Shown: positions 23,098 through 26,125 of the stretch, one piece after another
Position numbering within the stretch: position 1 is the stretch's first letter
Layout of the letters: the number at the start of each line of letters is the position of its first letter
Assembly: GCA_900547465.1 (NCBI GenBank)
Contig: URHJ01000018.1
Coordinates: 1-26,125, forward strand
Length of the DNA: 26,125 nucleotides
Source of the DNA: an uncultured Mycoplasmatota bacterium
GTDB taxonomy: Bacteria > Bacillota_I > Bacilli_A > RF39 > UBA660
Direction of reading: 5' to 3'
Translations under genes and position numbers: made by a program
The notes under the pieces: model-generated
Databases searched by the model: none
What the model saw: the letters and a program-made list of their open reading frames with translations, nothing else
What the model was told of the DNA's origin: nothing

Positions 23098-23625
23098 ATG
23101 GAAAAAAGAAAAACAAAAAAAGAAATAGTAAAAATGCTTTTAAATACAGATCTTCAAGAACAAGATGAAGCAGAATTACTAGATTTATTAATTGAACAAC
23201 CAATTTCTATTGACGTTGATAAATTAGAAGAATCAAAAATGACAATGGGTGACAGAATTGCTGACAAAATTAGTGAAAAAGCTGGTAGTTGGGGATTTAT
23301 TTTAGGATTTTCTTTCTTCTTAATAGGCTGGATTATTTTAAATACTATTGTCTTAAAAGATGGAAGTGAAATAGATGAATATCCATTTATTCTTTTAAAT
23401 TTAGTTTTATCATGTATCGCAGCACTTCAAGCACCAATCATTATGATGAGTCAAAATAGACAAGCAGAAAAAGATAGTATAAGAAACCAAAATGATTATA
23501 GAACAGACTTAAAGAGTGAATTGATATTAGAATCGCTCCATGATAGTCTAGAACAGATTCTAAAAAACCAAAAACAAATCGTAAAAATGTTAAAGGAAGA
23601 TGACGATAAAAATGAAAAGAATTAA
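23098..23625 (+). CDS. DUF1003 family membrane protein
   Basis: The 175 aa have an acidic N-terminal segment (1-50), then the DUF1003 core: MGDRIADKISEKAGSWGFIL leading into membrane helix 1 (about 62-82), a YPFILLNLVLSCIAALQAPI helix 2 (about 97-118), and MMSQNRQAEKD. A long charged helix able to form a coiled coil ends the protein. The function of DUF1003 is not established. GGAGG lies before the ATG. The end overlaps the next ORF, so it is probably co-transcribed with the lipoprotein gene. Confidence 0.9.
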   Translation: MEKRKTKKEIVKMLLNTDLQEQDEAELLDLLIEQPISIDVDKLEESKMTMGDRIADKISEKAGSWGFILGFSFFLIGWIILNTIVLKDGSEIDEYPFILLNLVLSCIAALQAPIIMMSQNRQAEKDSIRNQNDYRTDLKSELILESLHDSLEQILKNQKQIVKMLKEDDDKNEKN

Positions 23626-24133
23626 ACTAATTTTGTTACCAATTTTACTTTTAATAGTATGTGCATGTAGTAGGGTAGATAGTCGCAGCAGCATTATTGC
23701 GGATAATATAGACTCGTCAAAATATGATACAAGTAAATATTCATATGTTACTTGTACTAGAGATACAACAACTACAAATGGGGAAGATGTAGTTATAAAA
23801 TATGAAGCATATTACGATAAGAATAAATATTTACAAGTTCTAAAATCCTATGAAAAGGTTATAAGTTCTGATAGTTCAATTTTAAAGCAATATAAAGATG
23901 CTTATACTACAATTTATCAGGCTTATAAAAACTTAGATTACTATGACAATGAAATTCATACTAATAATAATTCTGTAACAAGTATTACTTATATAAACTA
24001 TGGAAAAATAGATATGGATAAATTAATGGAAATTGAAGGAACTACTGATAATGTAAAAGTAACTAATGGTAAAATTAAATTTTCTGACTGGAAGAGCTTT
24101 GCTAAGAAGTATGGTACTATATGTAAGAACTAA
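23612..24133 (+). CDS. Putative lipoprotein, YehR/DUF1307-like
   Basis: From ATG 23612 the 173-aa protein starts MKRIKLILLPILLLIVCAC, a lipoprotein signal with lipobox VCAC. ATG 23600 is also in frame but sits directly on the AAGGAAG ribosome binding site. The mature part has YVTCTRDTTT near its beginning, a helical middle and INYGKIDMDKLMEIEG followed by KSFAKKYGTICKN. The order of these elements resembles YehR/DUF1307 lipoproteins, whose function is not known to me. The protein may carry a disulphide between the early and the last cysteine. It overlaps the DUF1003 gene by 14 bases. Confidence 0.65.
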   Translation: MKRIKLILLPILLLIVCACSRVDSRSSIIADNIDSSKYDTSKYSYVTCTRDTTTTNGEDVVIKYEAYYDKNKYLQVLKSYEKVISSDSSILKQYKDAYTTIYQAYKNLDYYDNEIHTNNNSVTSITYINYGKIDMDKLMEIEGTTDNVKVTNGKIKFSDWKSFAKKYGTICKN

Positions 24134-24144
24134 ACTTCTTTTTT
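24124..24144 (+). terminator. Weak terminator between lipoprotein gene and tRNA
   Basis: AAGAA and TTCTT form a short stem around CTAAAC, followed by a T-run ending one base before the tRNA. Five pairs is short, so read-through into the tRNA is plausible; no separate tRNA promoter was found. Confidence 0.4.
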
Positions 24145-24219
24145 GTTTGAATAGTTTAATGGATAAAATATTTCCCCCCGAAGGAAAAGATACAGGTTCA
24201 ACTCCTGTTTCAAACACCA
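24145..24219 (+). tRNA. tRNA-Arg(CCG) with C at position 33
   Basis: A complete cloverleaf of 75 bases: acceptor GTTTGAA/TTCAAAC (7 perfect pairs), D stem GTTT/AAAT around AATGGATA (A20, arginine identity), anticodon stem TTTCC/GGAAA, T arm ACAGG/CCTGT with TTCAACT, discriminator A and encoded CCA. A15 can pair with T48. The anticodon loop is CCCCGAA, giving anticodon CCG (codon CGG), but base 33 is C where nearly all tRNAs have U. The six-C run cannot be repaired by an indel without changing the loop size. It may be functional with an abnormal loop, decaying, or a base error. Confidence 0.8.
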
Positions 24220-24243
24220 ATTATTAAAATTAGAAGGTGCAAT

Positions 24244-24663
24244 ATGATTAAAAAACTTGAACTTTCAAACTTATATATTATAATTGTTTTTATTGTTGGA
24301 GTTTTTGACATAATATATGGAGTAAGCTTTGAACTACAACAATATAAAAATAAACGAGAAAGCATTAAAACTGATGCTTATATTTATGCAGTAGTAACAA
24401 GAGAAGATAAGAAGAAAATACTATATATTAATTATGATATTAATAATAAAACTTATGATAATATTTTACTTACCAACGATAAATATAAAAAGATAGGTAG
24501 TAATATTACAATATTTTATAACAAAAAAAATCCAACAAAAATTACAGATGGGACAATCTCAAAAAATGGTTATTTCATCATAGTAATTGGTTTTATATGT
24601 TGTGTATTAGGTTGTAGCATTTTTTGTTTTTCTTTTATAAATAAATTGAAAAACAAAATATAA
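24244..24663 (+). CDS. DUF3592-like membrane protein
   Basis: The 139 aa have a membrane helix at about 10-28, a small extracytoplasmic beta domain and a second helix at about 108-132. The middle (TDAYIYAVVTREDK, ILYINYDINNKTYDNIL, GSNITIFYNKKNPTKI) follows the DUF3592 pattern, in which a Y-x-V-x-G-K-x-Y strand pair and Y-N-P-x-x-P are typical. Function is unknown. AAGGTG lies before the ATG. The gene directly follows tRNA-Arg(CCG) without a promoter of its own. Confidence 0.75.
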   Translation: MIKKLELSNLYIIIVFIVGVFDIIYGVSFELQQYKNKRESIKTDAYIYAVVTREDKKKILYINYDINNKTYDNILLTNDKYKKIGSNITIFYNKKNPTKITDGTISKNGYFIIVIGFICCVLGCSIFCFSFINKLKNKI

Positions 24664-24665
24664 TA

Positions 24666-24674
24666 TGATATATT
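24666..24674 (+). promoter_or_regulatory. Extended -10 element before the gene at 24691
   Basis: TG-A-TATATT at 24666-24674 with no convincing -35. A ribosome binding site AGGTGATG follows. Confidence 0.4.
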
Positions 24675-24690
24675 TATAATAGGTGATGGT

Positions 24691-25080
24691 ATGATAAAAT
24701 TCGATTTTTTATTTTTAATTAAATTAATTATGTATATTTTAATACCCGTTGTATTAATAGTAGGAATTGGTTCCATTGTAACAAAAAGATATTCTAAAAA
24801 AATAAGTGAGGATAATATTTCTTTTTATAATTATACTATGGATTATTTATCTGCTTTGATTGCTATTGTAGTTGTTAGTATTCTATTAATTATTGTGGGA
24901 TATTTCTCAATGCATTTTGCGCACATAATGAGAATTAAACATATAATTACAGGCAATGAAGTGTTATATTATATTATTTTATTTACCCCAATTGTTCCAT
25001 TAACTTTTCTTTTATACTATATTAGAAAATTAATAACAGCTTATTCTGGCAGACATGAGTCATTAACATCTGAAGGGTAG
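24691..25080 (+). CDS. Small membrane protein, three predicted helices
   Basis: Not recognised as a family. The 129 aa have hydrophobic segments at about 6-28, 52-75 and 90-113, with a basic loop (TKRYSKKISEDN) after the first and a polar C terminus (GRHESLTSEG). AGGTGATG precedes the ATG. The next gene starts 8 bases after its stop, so they form a pair. Confidence 0.75.
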   Translation: MIKFDFLFLIKLIMYILIPVVLIVGIGSIVTKRYSKKISEDNISFYNYTMDYLSALIAIVVVSILLIIVGYFSMHFAHIMRIKHIITGNEVLYYIILFTPIVPLTFLLYYIRKLITAYSGRHESLTSEG

Positions 25081-25088
25081 GGAAAAAT

Positions 25089-25598
25089 ATGAAAAAAGAA
25101 AAGAGTCCAATCCTAGTTATATCTTGTATATTGTTACTCCTTCTTTTGATTATATTGCCACCAGTTTTTAGAAAGTATATTCCAAAAGAAAAAGTTACAA
25201 GCAATGATCAGCCTCAAAAACAAGAATTAACTATCTTACAATGTAATAGAATTTTTTCTACTGATTTATATCAAGTAACAGCAAAAGTTAAATATATTAA
25301 TGGATCAGTTAATACAAATACACTTACTTATAAAAAATTAGAGGCACTGCCTGAAAGTTTTCAAGAACCTACTATAGAAGTACCAGTTGTCTTTTTTGAA
25401 GAGTATAATTATTTATCTAACTTAAATCAAATAGAAAAAAAGGCAGATGAGCCCAATCCTATTTTAGTAATTAGTTCTAATACTATAAAAAATAATGAAA
25501 CAGATGACAATTTAAAATTATATTTCCAAAATGATATTACCTCTCAAAAAGATTTTTATACAAAAAGAGGTTACACATGTAATACTATGGAAGCTTAG
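25089..25598 (+). CDS. Hypothetical membrane-anchored protein, 169 aa
   Basis: One N-terminal membrane helix (about 8-27) follows a basic tip. The outer domain begins with LTILQCNR and ends with FYTKRGYTCNTMEA. This layout, one Cys at the start, about 120 residues, and a terminal Y-G/T-x-x-C, parallels the lipoprotein at 23612, and I suspect a common family although direct identity is low. An extracytoplasmic role is likely. AGGGAAA before the ATG is a weak ribosome binding site, probably aided by coupling to the upstream gene. The stop overlaps the end of the opposite-strand permease. Confidence 0.75.
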   Translation: MKKEKSPILVISCILLLLLLIILPPVFRKYIPKEKVTSNDQPQKQELTILQCNRIFSTDLYQVTAKVKYINGSVNTNTLTYKKLEALPESFQEPTIEVPVVFFEEYNYLSNLNQIEKKADEPNPILVISSNTIKNNETDDNLKLYFQNDITSQKDFYTKRGYTCNTMEA

Positions 25599-26125
25599 AG
25601 AACAAAGTAGTTCTCTTTTTTAGTATATCTTTTAAAATATTTATAATAAGTGCTAAAGTAATAGTATATTCAAATAAGTAAATAAATGAAAACAACTGAT
25701 CTAAGTGATTAATAAAATTAAAGAATGTTATAGATTTTAGTATAGCAATAGCGGGATATGAATATGTTTTAGTTAACCTAGAACCAAGACACCCAATAAT
25801 TAAAATAGTATCAAATAAAGCAGATAAATTACCCAATATATATCCAGTCATAATATTATTTTCTTTTAAATAAAATAAAACAATAATAATTGAGACAGGT
25901 AATAAGTTTATACTTATAGAATTAATATCAATAAAATCATGATAATTACCTATCTTAATTAATGATATCAATCCAACAGAAATTAAAACAGAAATAATAA
26001 CAAATACCATTAAAAACACTTCACTAATAGAAGCAATTGTTTTAATTTCATCTTTACCTATAATATAAGAAATAATTAGTAAAGACAAAGTAACTACAAA
26101 ATAGTTATAATATTTAAAATAATTA
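25585..26125 (-). CDS. GerAB-like spore germination permease, C-terminal part (cut by window edge)
   Basis: The minus-strand frame stays open to the right edge, so the TTG at 26088 is not the start and the gene continues outside the window. The visible 180 residues contain four or five membrane helices. The order ISEVFLMVFVIISVL, an Asp-rich loop, NLLPVSIIIVLFYL, TYSYPAIAILKSI, then FFNFINHLDQLFSFIYL resembles the C-terminal half of GerAB (APC-type) proteins, where YP, R/K and a FxxRLExxFxxxW-type stretch occur in this order. GerAB subunits sense germinants in the inner spore membrane. Other permeases cannot be excluded. Confidence 0.5.
   Translation of the reverse strand, partial: NYFKYYNYFVVTLSLLIISYIIGKDEIKTIASISEVFLMVFVIISVLISVGLISLIKIGNYHDFIDINSISINLLPVSIIIVLFYLKENNIMTGYILGNLSALFDTILIIGCLGSRLTKTYSYPAIAILKSITFFNFINHLDQLFSFIYLFEYTITLALIINILKDILKKRTTLFSKLP
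25597..25621 (+). terminator. Terminator of the membrane protein genes
   Basis: AGAGAAC (25597-25603) pairs with GTTCTCT (25610-25616), six-base loop, T-run. It overlaps the stop of the upstream gene and lies inside the last codons of the opposite-strand permease. Confidence 0.85.

Overview
The window is about 26 kb of very AT-rich DNA with short intergenic gaps, GAGGTG/AAGGAGG ribosome binding sites and many extended -10 promoters. TGA is used as a stop, and AGG behaves as Arg. This fits a low-GC Firmicute of the class Bacilli, probably an uncultured gut lineage of the RF39/Erysipelotrichales type; the lineage is inferred from gene content only. Three or four spore-associated genes (sspI with a sigma-G-like promoter, a yqfQ-like gene, a GerAB-like permease, and FtsK/SpoIIIE) suggest an endospore former. 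No CRISPR array, IS element or prophage was seen.

Layout. 1-2330: ftsK/spoIIIE, whose natural start lies in another frame across an A-rich tract. 2315-2745: a decayed remnant that looks like the end of a BspA-type leucine-rich repeat surface protein, closed by a terminator. 2806-6510: a T-box leader with a Phe (UUC) specifier, then pheS and pheT. 6504-6783: sspI on the minus strand. 6885-7066: a structured non-coding RNA with its own promoter and terminator, candidate 6S RNA. 7064-8642: an unknown gene and tcdA. 8644-8985: yqfQ-like on the minus strand. 9043-11312: type IV pilus/competence assembly protein (GspF/PilC family) and prepilin peptidase. 11375-12755: dnaB (DnaD-like helicase loader). 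12778-13375: HD-domain hydrolase. 13412-13488: tRNA-Arg(CCU), minus strand. 13542-14951: unknown gene plus a cytoplasmic M23-like protein. 14987-16925: membrane-anchored InlB B-repeat protein and a 30-residue membrane peptide. 16884-17582: GDPD-family phosphodiesterase, possibly leaderless. 17630-20243: an 837-residue prepilin-like adhesin. 20250-24133: murI, a degenerate phosphoglycerate mutase, a degenerate alpha/beta hydrolase, a DUF1003 protein and a lipoprotein. 24145-24219: tRNA-Arg(CCG) with an abnormal C33. 24244-25616: three small membrane proteins. 25585 to the right edge: GerAB-like permease, cut by the window.

How they work together. Housekeeping functions (chromosome translocation, Phe-tRNA synthesis under T-box control, t6A modification, replication restart, D-Glu supply) are interleaved with a surface programme. 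PilC- and PilD-like proteins would process and assemble prepilins, and the 837-residue adhesin carries exactly the leader such a peptidase cuts. The pilus ATPase is not in the window. The most unusual items are the two adjacent pseudoenzymes after murI, the tRNA-Arg(CCG) with C33, the giant prepilin with a TSP1-like segment, the candidate 6S RNA, and the frame break at the start of ftsK.
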